From NCBI GenBank assembly GCA_963851095.1, contig CAWKOX010000001.1, forward strand, positions 45,900 through 109,899: a stretch of DNA of 64,000 nucleotides. The letters are read 5' to 3'. Of the stretch, positions 36,596-45,523 are shown in pieces; the stretch's first letter is position 1; the number at the start of each line of letters is the position of its first letter. The translations under genes and the position numbers were made by a program. Source of the stretch: Oleispira sp963851095. GTDB taxonomy: Bacteria > Pseudomonadota > Gammaproteobacteria > Pseudomonadales > Oceanobacteraceae. The notes beneath the pieces were generated by a model. That model was given only the letters and a program-made list of their open reading frames with translations. It made no database searches and was not told where the DNA came from.

Positions 36596-37561
36596 TTATC
36601 GATTACGGGAATTTTCATCTTCAGGCTCCACCGTTGTAATAAACGAAAGAAAATGATTTAAAGAAACCTCAGGCACCTCCTCCATAGGTAAATGCCCGAC
36701 ATTCGAATAGGTATGAATCTGCGAGTTTTTAATATCGCTTTTAAATCGACGCGCATTTCTTACTGGGAAATAAATATCATTATCCCCCCAAAGCACTAAC
36801 GTCGGTACACTAATTCCAGCAATGAGATAGCTGTCTTTATCTAAACGCGCCTTTACTCGCTTCAAAAACGCATCAGAATTACCAGGGTATTGTGACAGTT
36901 CAAAATATCGATCAACTAATTCATCATCAATTAACGCCTTCGAAAAATACACATCCTCTAAACCATATTGATACATAACCTTAGACGAAAAACGTGTAAC
37001 TAATTTATCGACAACAGGCCACTGCCCTATTTCAATTCCAGGTGGCCAAGAATCTTGGGGATAGCCTAATGCATTGATAAGCGTTAGCGATGAGACTTGA
37101 CTAGGAAAATCCAATGCGTACTGCCAAGCAATACGTCCACCTAAAGAACTGCCTACAATATGGGCATTCTGAATATTTAAGTGCTGCAAGAGCCTTGAAA
37201 TAAACGCCACATCATCCTTCACCTCATAACGATCCTTCTTATCAGGCCCAGTAAGCCCAGATCCGGTTAGATCCATACGCACAATACGATATTGTTTTAT
37301 TAACCCAGCAGTCCACTTGTCCCAGGTTTGCAAAGATGAAGAAGTCCCATGAATCAAAACGATAACATCTCGCTGATCACACGCATTTTCATCATTGCTC
37401 TCGCACTCATCACGGTAATGAATACGGTTACCGTCGATGGTTACAAAATTTGATGTTTTATCGCTATACTTAGCTTCAAGCCAAGCAGCGGTATACTCTT
37501 CACCACATGCGCTCAGCAGAGTCGCAATGATAAGGATGAATGCTGTTTTTACTATATTCAC
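36596..37561 (-). CDS. Alpha/beta hydrolase lipoprotein A
   Basis: About 321 residues from a GTG start at 37561. The frame is open to 37612, but AGGA lies six bases before the GTG and starting there gives a clean signal with lipobox LLSAC. The hydrolase core has the oxyanion HGTSSSLQTW, the nucleophile SSLGGR, the acid in WGDNDIYF and the histidine in VGHLPMEE. It is closely related in plan to the gene at 46998 (HGTSSS, GLTGPD blocks). The substrate is unknown. It is divergent from an AraC regulator that probably controls it. Confidence 0.85.
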   Translation of the reverse strand: MNIVKTAFILIIATLLSACGEEYTAAWLEAKYSDKTSNFVTIDGNRIHYRDECESNDENACDQRDVIVLIHGTSSSLQTWDKWTAGLIKQYRIVRMDLTGSGLTGPDKKDRYEVKDDVAFISRLLQHLNIQNAHIVGSSLGGRIAWQYALDFPSQVSSLTLINALGYPQDSWPPGIEIGQWPVVDKLVTRFSSKVMYQYGLEDVYFSKALIDDELVDRYFELSQYPGNSDAFLKRVKARLDKDSYLIAGISVPTLVLWGDNDIYFPVRNARRFKSDIKNSQIHTYSNVGHLPMEEVPEVSLNHFLSFITTVEPEDENSRNR

Positions 37562-37660
37562 TTTCTTTCCTTCAATAAAAGCCCAAGTGTGTATATTAAA
37601 AAGGCTAAACACTTCTATCCACGTTCAGCCGTAACAATTAACTGTCCATTGGTAACATGC

Positions 37661-38701
37661 ATGACACAACAAAAAGGCACTGACTCCGTTTCAATCGCAG
37701 CTGCTATCGACTTAATCCAACTATGTCTTGCAGACAACATCCTTACGCACCAAGATCTTGAGCAGTTAAACATCCCTCTCGGCAAGCTAACAGAATTAAC
37801 AGATCGCATAGCTGAAGCTGACTTTATCGCTTTATGGCAAAAAGTCGCTCAACATAAAAAGAGTCACGACATCGGCTTAAGAGTCGGGAGAGTCATCAAC
37901 CCAAACGCTAAAGGACTGCTAGCCAGTTGGATAAGTCAAGCCAGCTCACTAAAAGAAGCCCTTAATATTTTTATTGAACACATTCCACTCATGAATGCGT
38001 CTGAACACTGGCTATTATCTGAATCTGAAAACACATGTGCATTAACGTTTTCATTTACTAACGGCAAAGGTTATCCAAACCTCGCCATAGAGCGAAGTAT
38101 GAGCTCTATTATTGCTTGGGCAAAACTATTAAGTGGAAAGAAAATAGACATACTCAAGGCCGAATTCATATTTCCTCAACCGCAGTACAGTGAAATATTT
38201 CACAGCACATTTGGAAAAAATATCTCTTTTAATTGTAATAAAAACTGTTTGATTTTCAGTAATAAGGCATTAGCGATGCCTATTATGAGTAGCAACCATT
38301 TATTAAAAGACATCATTAAAAGCAAAGCCAAATTGGCACTACAGGATTTAAACTCTGCAACCTCTATTTACCAAAAAGTATCTCTTTTACTTAAAGAATT
38401 AATCAATAATCAGCAGCCTATCAGCGTTACCATTATCAGTGACCGCCTAAACATGAGCCGCCAAACACTCTATAGAGAACTAAGAGAACACAATACAGAT
38501 TTCAAATCGTTATTTGATTTAATCAGAAAAGAGCAAGCTGCCATATTGTTGCGCTCACATACTGAGTCAATCGATACCATCAGTATTAAGCTAGGATATA
38601 AAGACAATAGTAGTTTCTATAAAGCCTTTAGACGTTGGTACGGTCAGACACCAGCACAGTATCGACGAGAATTTAATAACAACGATTCAATATCGACCTA
38701 A
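37661..38701 (+). CDS. AraC-family transcriptional regulator
   Basis: About 346 residues from the ATG at 37661 (the frame is open to 37589, but that start would overlap the divergent hydrolase). The N-terminal part is an AraC-type arabinose-binding-like domain (LRVGRVINPNAKGLLASW) and the C-terminal 100 residues carry two helix-turn-helix motifs (NMSRQTLYRELREHN, then DTISIKLGYKDNSSFYKAFR) ending in YGQTPAQYRREF. It is divergent from and likely controls the hydrolase/small membrane gene pair. Effector unknown. Confidence 0.9.
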   Translation: MTQQKGTDSVSIAAAIDLIQLCLADNILTHQDLEQLNIPLGKLTELTDRIAEADFIALWQKVAQHKKSHDIGLRVGRVINPNAKGLLASWISQASSLKEALNIFIEHIPLMNASEHWLLSESENTCALTFSFTNGKGYPNLAIERSMSSIIAWAKLLSGKKIDILKAEFIFPQPQYSEIFHSTFGKNISFNCNKNCLIFSNKALAMPIMSSNHLLKDIIKSKAKLALQDLNSATSIYQKVSLLLKELINNQQPISVTIISDRLNMSRQTLYRELREHNTDFKSLFDLIRKEQAAILLRSHTESIDTISIKLGYKDNSSFYKAFRRWYGQTPAQYRREFNNNDSIST

Positions 38702-39580
38702 CTGCTCACTTAAAAAATCAAATACCAATCTCACTTTTCTACTGGTATGTAATTCTCTATGACATACCAACCACATGCTCAACTCAATGGGTACAAAGTG
38801 CTCACTAAATGCTCGCTCTAATTCAGGAAAGCGTGATGCAATATGATCCGGCAAAAATGCTAACGCGCCACCTTGTAAAATCATCTGTAGTTGAACTAAC
38901 TGATTTTTACAAATAACAGTAAATTGATCCTTACTCGCCGGAAACCCCATATTTAGTAAATAATCTTTCATTTGATCGCTGTGATCAAAACCGATTAATT
39001 GTAAATTGCTCACATCTTTTGGGGCTTTATTTTCAAAGTGTTTTATATAATCTTTATGGCCATATAAAAACGCTTTTTCGGTGCCTATCTTTTTAGCAAT
39101 TAAATCGGGGTCCGTCGGTCTTTTGTAGCGAATCGCAATATCAGCTTCACGTCGTTTTAAATCACTAATTTCATTCGATACTTGCAGCTCTAACTGAATA
39201 TTGGGTGCATATTCTTTAAACTTTGCAATCAAAGGAGCAAAGCTAAAATATGCATCGAGTTCGGTTAGCGATATACACACCTCACCGCTCACGTCATGAC
39301 TTTGCCCTTGGGCAACTAAAGAGAACTGATTCGCCGCCTCAGCCATTTGCTTTACGTACTCGTATAAACGCACACCGCTTTGAGTAAGAGACAGCCCTTT
39401 ACCGACTCGCTCAAATAACGTCACCTTAAGCTGCTCTTCTAAGGACGTAATTTGCCGTCCTAACGTTGGCTGGCTAATGCCCAATGCTCGGCCTGCCGCT
39501 GATAAAGAGCCTTCATCAGCCACCACTAAAAATGCCCGAGCATGATTCCAATCAAACTGAATGTGCTTCCAATCCATCAA
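38687..39580 (-). CDS. LysR-family transcriptional regulator
   Basis: A 297-residue regulator with the standard N-terminal HTH (HARAFLVVADEGSLSAAGRA, QPTLGRQITSLEEQLKVTLF) and a type 2 periplasmic-binding effector domain. It overlaps the end of the AraC gene by 15 bases (convergent). It is divergent from the NAD(P)-binding gene at 39748, which is the most likely target. Effector unknown. Confidence 0.92.
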   Translation of the reverse strand: MMDWKHIQFDWNHARAFLVVADEGSLSAAGRALGISQPTLGRQITSLEEQLKVTLFERVGKGLSLTQSGVRLYEYVKQMAEAANQFSLVAQGQSHDVSGEVCISLTELDAYFSFAPLIAKFKEYAPNIQLELQVSNEISDLKRREADIAIRYKRPTDPDLIAKKIGTEKAFLYGHKDYIKHFENKAPKDVSNLQLIGFDHSDQMKDYLLNMGFPASKDQFTVICKNQLVQLQMILQGGALAFLPDHIASRFPELERAFSEHFVPIELSMWLVCHRELHTSRKVRLVFDFLSEQLGRY

Positions 39581-39747
39581 ACCACCCCTAATCTATTTAC
39601 GATAATAGCTCACCAGCATAATCAGACAACAACAAAATCCATTCAAATATGAATGGATACAATGCAATCATCAACAGTATCTAAACACTTATGAATCAAT
39701 ATACTCATTAAAACATCCGCCCACAAATCATGAGTTAGAGAAGTAAT

Positions 39748-40470
39748 ATGAAAGTAATAGTACTAGGAGCAACAGGAGCGACTGGCCGACTCGTGGTAAC
39801 GGAATTATTAAAACAGCAGCACCAAGTCATCGCATTAGTGAGAAATACAGAAGCACTAGAAACACTGAAGCCACAATTTAATGAACAACTCACCCTAATC
39901 ATAGGCACAGCGTTAACGCTAGAAGATGCTCAACTCTCTAGCCTAATTAAAAGCGCTAATAGCGTAATATCTTGCCTAGGCCATAACCTAACGTTAAAAG
40001 GAGTCTATGGCGCTCCTCAAATGATGGTACGAGACAGTATTAAGAGAATAGTCAGCTTAGCTTGCCTCAGTCGTAATACTCCTTTAAAACTCGTACTAAT
40101 GAATTCCAGCGGTGTGAGAAATAAAGATCAATACGAACCTATTTCATTCATTCAGCACCTTGTACTGGCAGCTCTTAGACTATTGCTACCGCCTCACAAA
40201 GACAATGAACAAGCCGCCGATTATTTGCGCACACTTGATACAAGTAAACACAACATTCAATGGGTAGTCGTTCGACCTGATTCATTAATAGATGAGGTCA
40301 GCTCAACCCAATACTCACTTCACCCAGCACCCATTCGTAGTGCTATATTTGACGCAGGTAAAGTCAGCCGAATAAACGTAGCAGTCGCCATGACCCGTTT
40401 ATTATCGGATTCGCATCTATGGGAAAAGTGGCAAGGAAAAATGCCTTTGATTTATAACTCAGAAGAATAA
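39748..40470 (+). CDS. NAD(P)-binding atypical SDR (NmrA/BVR-like)
   Basis: A 240-residue protein with a Rossmann start VIVLGATGATGRLVVTELL and the family blocks DSVISCLG-like SANSVISCLGHNL, VLMNSSGV and WVVVRPDSLIDE. Proteins of this type include biliverdin-reductase-like and quinone-reductase-like members and redox sensors. The classical YxxxK pair is not seen, as usual in this branch. It is divergent from a LysR gene, separated by 167 bases. Substrate not known. Confidence 0.8.
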   Translation: MKVIVLGATGATGRLVVTELLKQQHQVIALVRNTEALETLKPQFNEQLTLIIGTALTLEDAQLSSLIKSANSVISCLGHNLTLKGVYGAPQMMVRDSIKRIVSLACLSRNTPLKLVLMNSSGVRNKDQYEPISFIQHLVLAALRLLLPPHKDNEQAADYLRTLDTSKHNIQWVVVRPDSLIDEVSSTQYSLHPAPIRSAIFDAGKVSRINVAVAMTRLLSDSHLWEKWQGKMPLIYNSEE

Positions 40471-40604
40471 AGTAATTAGAAAAATAATACCGCTATGGTA
40501 AAAACCGAATTAAACAGGCTGATGTCGATTATTAACACGCTATTTAGAAGGGAAATAATAAAAAAATCGAAAAGGGCACTTGATTGCGCCCCCTTCTGGA
40601 TAAA

Positions 40605-41204
40605 CTAGAACTTGAATCCAGCACCAAAACTTAATGAGTTTGTAACATAGGAAGTATCTAAAGTATCGCTAAAGAATCCAGCTGAAACCTTAACTGATTG
40701 CCAAGCATATGCTTTACGCTTAAAAGAAACATCTAGCTCAACCTGCTCATTAACCGCTAGCTTAATACCCGCCATTAATTGAACAGAAACACCTTTTAAG
40801 GACTCACCTTCTTTATCAGTACCATTTAGAATCAATGCTTCATCAATAGTATGCAAGCCTAACCCAAGACCCAAATATGGCTTAACTTGTTCTTCACCAT
40901 AAACAAACTGCCAATCAAAATCGAAACCTGTTACATCTTCCTCACCATCTGATTTATCAAAATCAACAGAAGCAGAAGAATAAGAGACTAGAAAACGATT
41001 ATTTCTGTTACTAACATAACCAAGATAAAAACCTAAATCTGAGATATCAATATCTTCAGTAATTTCATCATCAATTTCATCGAGCGTCGCTGTAGCCTCT
41101 GCCGAGAGGCTAGTTGCATAGTTTACACCTGCAATAATTTTATTCTCTTGAGCAAAAACGCTCGATGAAGCGAGTAGACATACAGCAGCTAATTTAATTT
41201 TCAT
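40605..41204 (-). CDS. Small outer-membrane beta-barrel protein
   Basis: About 199 residues from the ATG at 41204 (open to 41219). Signal peptide MKIKLAAVCLLASSSVFA, then a string of amphipathic strands such as DISDLGFYLGYVSN, NRFLVSYSSASVDF, YLGLGLGLHTI and YVTNSLSFGAGFKF ending in phenylalanine, the outer-membrane barrel signature. It resembles OmpA/OmpW/opacity-type eight-stranded barrels. Single gene with an acidic loop EIDDEITEDI. Confidence 0.75.
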   Translation of the reverse strand: MKIKLAAVCLLASSSVFAQENKIIAGVNYATSLSAEATATLDEIDDEITEDIDISDLGFYLGYVSNRNNRFLVSYSSASVDFDKSDGEEDVTGFDFDWQFVYGEEQVKPYLGLGLGLHTIDEALILNGTDKEGESLKGVSVQLMAGIKLAVNEQVELDVSFKRKAYAWQSVKVSAGFFSDTLDTSYVTNSLSFGAGFKF

Positions 41205-41219
41205 ACTTATACCATCCAT

Positions 41220-42028
41220 TGTTTATTATCTTGGCCCAGATAAAAGGCGCGGCAAAGATAGCATAAAAAACAATATAATCAACAATTTGATGTTAATTAT
41301 ATATTGACAATCTAAACAAGCAGACATAAATCAATCTTAATACTTATTGCTGTCATTCTTCAGCTACCTAATTAAAACGAAAAATTATCTTATAATCAGT
41401 CTGCTTTACTCTATTTATTAAACACTCAAGCATAAATAAATTAATAATTTATCCATGAACATCAAGGCTCTTAAAGCCAAAATAAAAGAACTACTTTAAC
41501 AAAAAGTGGTTCTAGAATAGTTCGCGGAAATATTTAACTGTTAACGTGGCCCATACCGACCATTCTGGTAACGAGCTGAAATACTAAAAACCAGTATTCA
41601 TTTTGAATATAAAAATCACCCATCATTGCACCTTATTGTAATTTTCATGAAGGATTAGATAGATTACTCATCTTAAGACATTATTGTACTAGAGCACAAA
41701 TTGTGCTCGTCGTAATAGCGCCTCCCACAATAGAGAAAAGCCTATTATATTGAGGGCATTAAACTAATTATTATTAATGGTCGGCCTCCCAATTCGGATA
41801 CATCATCGACCGACTTTTAGCTGCATGAGCGTATCGTTAACGGTAAATCAACAACAGATTGCGTATTAACCTGTATAGCATTTTCATTAATATCTGTTGC
41901 CAACGTACTTTTACTGACCAGTTAAAAAACCTCACAGAGGTTAACAGAAAAAACTTTAATACTGCATGATCCAAAATCGATTTTTATCAGTAAGTCTTAT
42001 ATAGAGCAGCAACAAACCAGCAGGTTTA
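41220..42028. other. Gene-poor interval
   Basis: This 809-base AT-rich stretch carries no gene I can support. On the minus strand there is only a short open stretch of about 30 codons near 41835-41930. A weak hairpin AACCTC/GAGGTT with a T run on the minus strand lies at 41926-41943. A decayed gene is possible, but I recognise no remnant. Confidence 0.5.
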
Positions 42029-42319
42029 ATGATAATGACACAGATCACAAACCCCAACTTATCAACCGTATTAACGATTGAAGAGACATCAAGAGTCATA
42101 GAAATGGCCTGGGAAGACAGGACACCCTTTGAAGCCATTGAGCTGCAATTTGGTTTATCAGAGCCCCACGTTATTTCGTTAATGCGCGCTAGATTAAAAC
42201 AAAAGACCTTCAAAAACTGGCGTCAGCGTGTGAGCGGCCGCAAGACCAAGCATCTCGCCTTAAGGTCTTTTACCGCAGGCAGAGCGTACTGCCCGACTCA
42301 ATATAAGAACAAGAATTAG
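42029..42319 (+). CDS. TIGR03643-family protein
   Basis: A 96-residue protein matching the TIGR03643 family: an N-terminal helical part TSRVIEMAWEDRTPFEAIEL, QFGLSEPHVISLMR, and the conserved C-terminus FKNWRQRVSGRKTKH. It is a small helix-turn-helix-like protein with a basic C-terminus; its role is unknown, but family members are strongly associated with iron-sulfur photolyases. The stop is one base before the photolyase start, so both are one operon. Confidence 0.85.
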   Translation: MIMTQITNPNLSTVLTIEETSRVIEMAWEDRTPFEAIELQFGLSEPHVISLMRARLKQKTFKNWRQRVSGRKTKHLALRSFTAGRAYCPTQYKNKN

Positions 42320-42320
42320 C

Positions 42321-43898
42321 ATGCACACACATAATGAAAGCTATCATACCCTGCGACTCATCTTAGGCGACCAGTTAAACGCCGACCACTCTTGGTTTAA
42401 AATAAAAGATCCCGAGGTTTTGTATGTCATTGCCGAACTGCACCAAGAACAACATTACGTAAAACATCACATACAGAAAACCTGCGCGTTTTTCAAATCC
42501 ATGGAAAATTTCGCACAAGCCCTACAAAAAGCCGGCCATCATGTTCTGCATCTCACCCTCGATGATACAGCCGATCATTCGGCTTTAAGTGATTTATTTA
42601 TCGCGCTATCTAGACAGTATGAAAGCACAGAAATTCATTATCAGCGCCCTGACGAATATCGGTTAAAGCAACAGCTCGATGAATTAACACACACTATAAA
42701 AGCAGATCACAAGCTCGAACTAAAGCGTTTCGACAGCGAACACTTTATCTTACCCGCAGAAGATATCCCCCAATATTTCAAAAAAGATAAACATGTGCGC
42801 ATGGAAAACTTTTATCGCGCCATGCGAAAACGCTTTAATATTTTGATGGAAGATGGGCAGCCCTTAGGTGGACAATGGAACTTCGATGCTGACAACCGCA
42901 ACAGCTTTAAAAAAGAAGACCTGGCGGCAATCCCAAAACCCTTTGTGTTTGCGAACGATGTCAGCGCAATCATTAAACGCTTAAAGCGCCATAACATACC
43001 GGTTATGGGAAAAGCAGAAACCGCCTTGCTATGGCCTTGCAGCCGAGCACAAGCTAAACAAATACTGCACTTCTTTTGCACAACCTGCCTGCCCAACTTT
43101 GGCCGCTTTCAAGATGCTATGACACAAAATTCAGACCATGCTTGGAGTCTTTACCACTCGCGTTTAAGTTTTTCTATCAACGCTAAAATGCTTCACCCGC
43201 TCGATGTAATTAATGCGGCAATAACGGCATTTGAACAATCTGAAGGCGCGATCACCCTGTCACAAGTGGAAGGTTTTATTCGCCAAATATTGGGCTGGCG
43301 CGAGTACGTTCGTGGCATGTACTGGATTAACATGCCCGAAATTTCTAAACTCAATGCACTGCAAGCAAACCACCCCCTTCCTAAATGGTTTTGGGATGGC
43401 AAGACACACATGAACTGCCTTAACAAAGCGGTTACTCAATCGCTGGATTATGCATACGCCCACCACATACAGCGCTTAATGATTACCGGAAACTTTGCCC
43501 TACTAACAGGACTCGATCCCGATCAAGTCGATGCTTGGTATCTGGGCATTTATATTGATGCGATCGAATGGGTTGAATTACCCAATACCCGAGGAATGGC
43601 ACTTTCAGCGGATGGCGGTTTAATTGCGACAAAGCCGTATGCTGCCAGCGGAAACTACATTAATAAGATGAGTGATCATTGCAAGAATTGCTACTATTCA
43701 GTGAAAACCAAAACAGGCGCTAAAGCGTGTCCTTTTAATAGCCTCTATTGGCATTTTTTAGATACTCATAAAGAAACGTTTAAGAAAAACCCTAGAATGG
43801 CCTTCCCCTATAAAACATGGCAACGTATTGATGAAACCCAACAATCTGAAATCTTGCAGCACGCTAAAAAACTGCTGGATAACCTAGACAGTCTATAG
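42321..43898 (+). CDS. phrB: Iron-sulfur bacterial cryptochrome/photolyase (6-4 type)
   Basis: A 525-residue FeS-BCP-class photolyase that repairs UV (6-4) photoproducts. Cysteines C366, C454, C457 and C470 reproduce the spacing (88, 3, 13) of the [4Fe-4S] ligands of Agrobacterium PhrB. Other blocks include LRLILGDQLN at the start, FWDGKTHMNC, LMITGNFALLTGLDPDQVDAWYLGIY and ANSRGMA-like NTRGMALSADGG. FAD and 6,7-dimethyl-8-ribityllumazine are the known cofactors in this class. It is coupled to the TIGR03643 gene. Confidence 0.93.
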   Translation: MHTHNESYHTLRLILGDQLNADHSWFKIKDPEVLYVIAELHQEQHYVKHHIQKTCAFFKSMENFAQALQKAGHHVLHLTLDDTADHSALSDLFIALSRQYESTEIHYQRPDEYRLKQQLDELTHTIKADHKLELKRFDSEHFILPAEDIPQYFKKDKHVRMENFYRAMRKRFNILMEDGQPLGGQWNFDADNRNSFKKEDLAAIPKPFVFANDVSAIIKRLKRHNIPVMGKAETALLWPCSRAQAKQILHFFCTTCLPNFGRFQDAMTQNSDHAWSLYHSRLSFSINAKMLHPLDVINAAITAFEQSEGAITLSQVEGFIRQILGWREYVRGMYWINMPEISKLNALQANHPLPKWFWDGKTHMNCLNKAVTQSLDYAYAHHIQRLMITGNFALLTGLDPDQVDAWYLGIYIDAIEWVELPNTRGMALSADGGLIATKPYAASGNYINKMSDHCKNCYYSVKTKTGAKACPFNSLYWHFLDTHKETFKKNPRMAFPYKTWQRIDETQQSEILQHAKKLLDNLDSL

Positions 43899-43972
43899 CG
43901 CTGCAGCGGTGATCTACTTTAAGACAATATCCGTAATAGTTAAATAAATGTAGAAACACAGGAACAACCACC

Positions 43973-44596
43973 ATGAACTCGATTTTTTCGAAAACCCTAG
44001 GTCAAAACAGCTTAATATTAGCGAGCTTTCTAGTAGTACTCCTCGCCAGTTTCTCAAGCTCTGCCGATTCAAGCGCTGAGCATTCAAGCCCTGAGCACTC
44101 AAGCCCTGAGCATTCAAGCTGCGATCCAATACTTGAGTTTGAAACCATCAAATTGCATTCAAAAAAGACCGTCAACTTTTGCGAAAAATTTAATGACAAG
44201 GTATTACTGGTCGTGAATACGGCAAGCCACTGCGGATTTACCCCTCAATTCAAAAAACTGGAAAGCCTTTATCAAAAATACAAGGATCAGGGCCTTGAGA
44301 TTGTTGGCTTCCCATCGAATGATTTTAACCAAGAATCCAAGTCCGAGGAGCAAACGGCTAGCGTATGCTTTATAAACTTCGGAGTTACCTTTACCATGGT
44401 TTCAACAAGCGCAGTAACCGGTGAAAACAAAAATGCATTCTTCCAAGCCTTAACCGAAAAAGCAGGAAAAGAACCCAGTTGGAATTTTAATAAATATCTT
44501 ATTAGTAAAGACATGAAAGAAATTAATCACTTTGAATCATCGGTAGAGCCGCTAAACAGCCGCTTAGAAGATATGATCGTAAACTATCTTGAATAG
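43973..44596 (+). CDS. Glutathione peroxidase-family protein with exported repeat tail
   Basis: A 207-residue protein. A signal/anchor segment (about 10-27) is followed by an SSxEHSS repeat stretch and then a glutathione peroxidase fold with the peroxidatic cysteine in ASHCGFTPQ, the Q of FNQES and W-N in SWNFNKYLI, so the catalytic set is present. The resolving cysteine position of thioredoxin-dependent members looks like serine (PSNDFN). Periplasmic or membrane-anchored location is likely. A hairpin follows the stop. Confidence 0.85.
   Translation: MNSIFSKTLGQNSLILASFLVVLLASFSSSADSSAEHSSPEHSSPEHSSCDPILEFETIKLHSKKTVNFCEKFNDKVLLVVNTASHCGFTPQFKKLESLYQKYKDQGLEIVGFPSNDFNQESKSEEQTASVCFINFGVTFTMVSTSAVTGENKNAFFQALTEKAGKEPSWNFNKYLISKDMKEINHFESSVEPLNSRLEDMIVNYLE
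44054..44122 (+). repeat. 15-bp tandem repeat inside the peroxidase gene
   Basis: Units starting TCAAGC recur every 15 bases at 44054, 44069, 44084, 44099 and 44114; the middle three are nearly identical. They code for the SSAEHSSPEHSSPEHSS linker. Being a multiple of three, unit loss or gain would keep the frame. Confidence 0.9.
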
Positions 44597-44601
44597 TAAA
44601 T

Positions 44602-44625
44602 ATCGAGCCTAATTAACTAGGCTCG
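44602..44625 (+). terminator. Hairpin after the peroxidase gene
   Basis: TCGAGCCTA and TAGGCTCGA form a nine-bp perfect stem with a six-base loop, right after the stop codon. There is no T run, so termination is weak or Rho-dependent. Confidence 0.5.
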
Positions 44626-44634
44626 AAGGGATAT

Positions 44635-44676
44635 AGAAGAACTATAAAAGAAGAGCTATAAAAGAAGAGCTATAAA
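44635..44676. repeat. Three 14-bp tandem units
   Basis: AGAAGARCTATAAA is repeated three times with a single change (A to G) after the first unit. Intergenic, no coding role seen. Confidence 0.85.
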
Positions 44677-44710
44677 AATAGATAAGAAAACTCACTAGCA
44701 CGAGCTTTCT

Positions 44711-45166
44711 TTATTCATCAGGCTTTGAAGAGCGTTTATATTTCAATAAAAAATAGGTTATGCCCAATGCAATAGTTACCAAGGCTAAGCCTGCAACATG
44801 CTCTGCAGAAACAATCTTAAGGTCTAATACGATAATTTTTCGCGCCACAGCCATAAGAGCGGTCGCCACAACCAATTCGACAGGAATAACATGTGAGCCC
44901 AGATATAATCGAATATTAATAAATATTTCAACCGCTATTAGCACTACCATAAAAGCACCAAAAGTTTGCAAGATATCCTCCACATCCAACAAAAAATAAG
45001 GCGGAGAAGAAAGTCTCATATATAGAACATAAACAACGTCTGCAATGCTCCAATAAATAACCACAACCATTAATACGGCAAGAATTTTAATCGCAAATCT
45101 GATACTAGAGTGCAGCACATTCAATAGTGGATCAGAAGTATTCTCGGGCAACTCTTCGTGTTTCAT
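44711..45166 (-). CDS. PsiE-like membrane protein
   Basis: About 151 residues from ATG 45166 (frame open to 45214). Four transmembrane helices and the phosphate-starvation-inducible E family pattern: SIRFAIKILAVLMVVVIYWS, FGAFMVVLIAVEIF and INIRLYLGSHVIPVELVVAT, then VARKIIVLD. The function of the PsiE family is unknown. In this genome no Pho box is evident. Convergent with the peroxidase gene. Confidence 0.85.
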   Translation of the reverse strand: MKHEELPENTSDPLLNVLHSSIRFAIKILAVLMVVVIYWSIADVVYVLYMRLSSPPYFLLDVEDILQTFGAFMVVLIAVEIFINIRLYLGSHVIPVELVVATALMAVARKIIVLDLKIVSAEHVAGLALVTIALGITYFLLKYKRSSKPDE

Positions 45167-45214
45167 AACATTTCCATCAGTTAACGACTCTGTACGCTTA
45201 ACGAGGATAGGCAT

Positions 45215-45523
45215 CCTCGTCCTCTCTAGCTATTTTCTGAACATCAGGATCATCACCACGATCACCGACTAGGTAATTCAATCAGGCGATCACAACTTCC
45301 GAGGCAAAAAAGCGGAAGTATGCCCCCCTTTGTCAACGAGCTTTCCAATCATGGCATGCTCGAAGCACAATACAACCTCGGCATTTTTCTTGCAACTCTC
45401 GAAGTGCACAGTATCGAGTGCAAGCTCACTTCCAAATTAAATAGACCTCTTCGATAAACCATACTGCATACTTTATACGTATAACCTCTATACTCAATAT
45501 TACTCAAAAAAATCAGTGACATC
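45215..45523. other. Interval before the flavin reductase-SDR gene
   Basis: This 309-base interval has no supportable gene. It contains a short hairpin CTTCCG/CGGAAG around 45296-45316 and should hold the promoter of the plus-strand fusion gene. Confidence 0.4.

Noticed and set aside
41830..41930. About 30-codon open stretch on the minus strand in the 41.2-42.0 kb interval
   Set aside because: No start codon, no ribosome site and no recognisable homology; possibly a decayed gene but unsupported.
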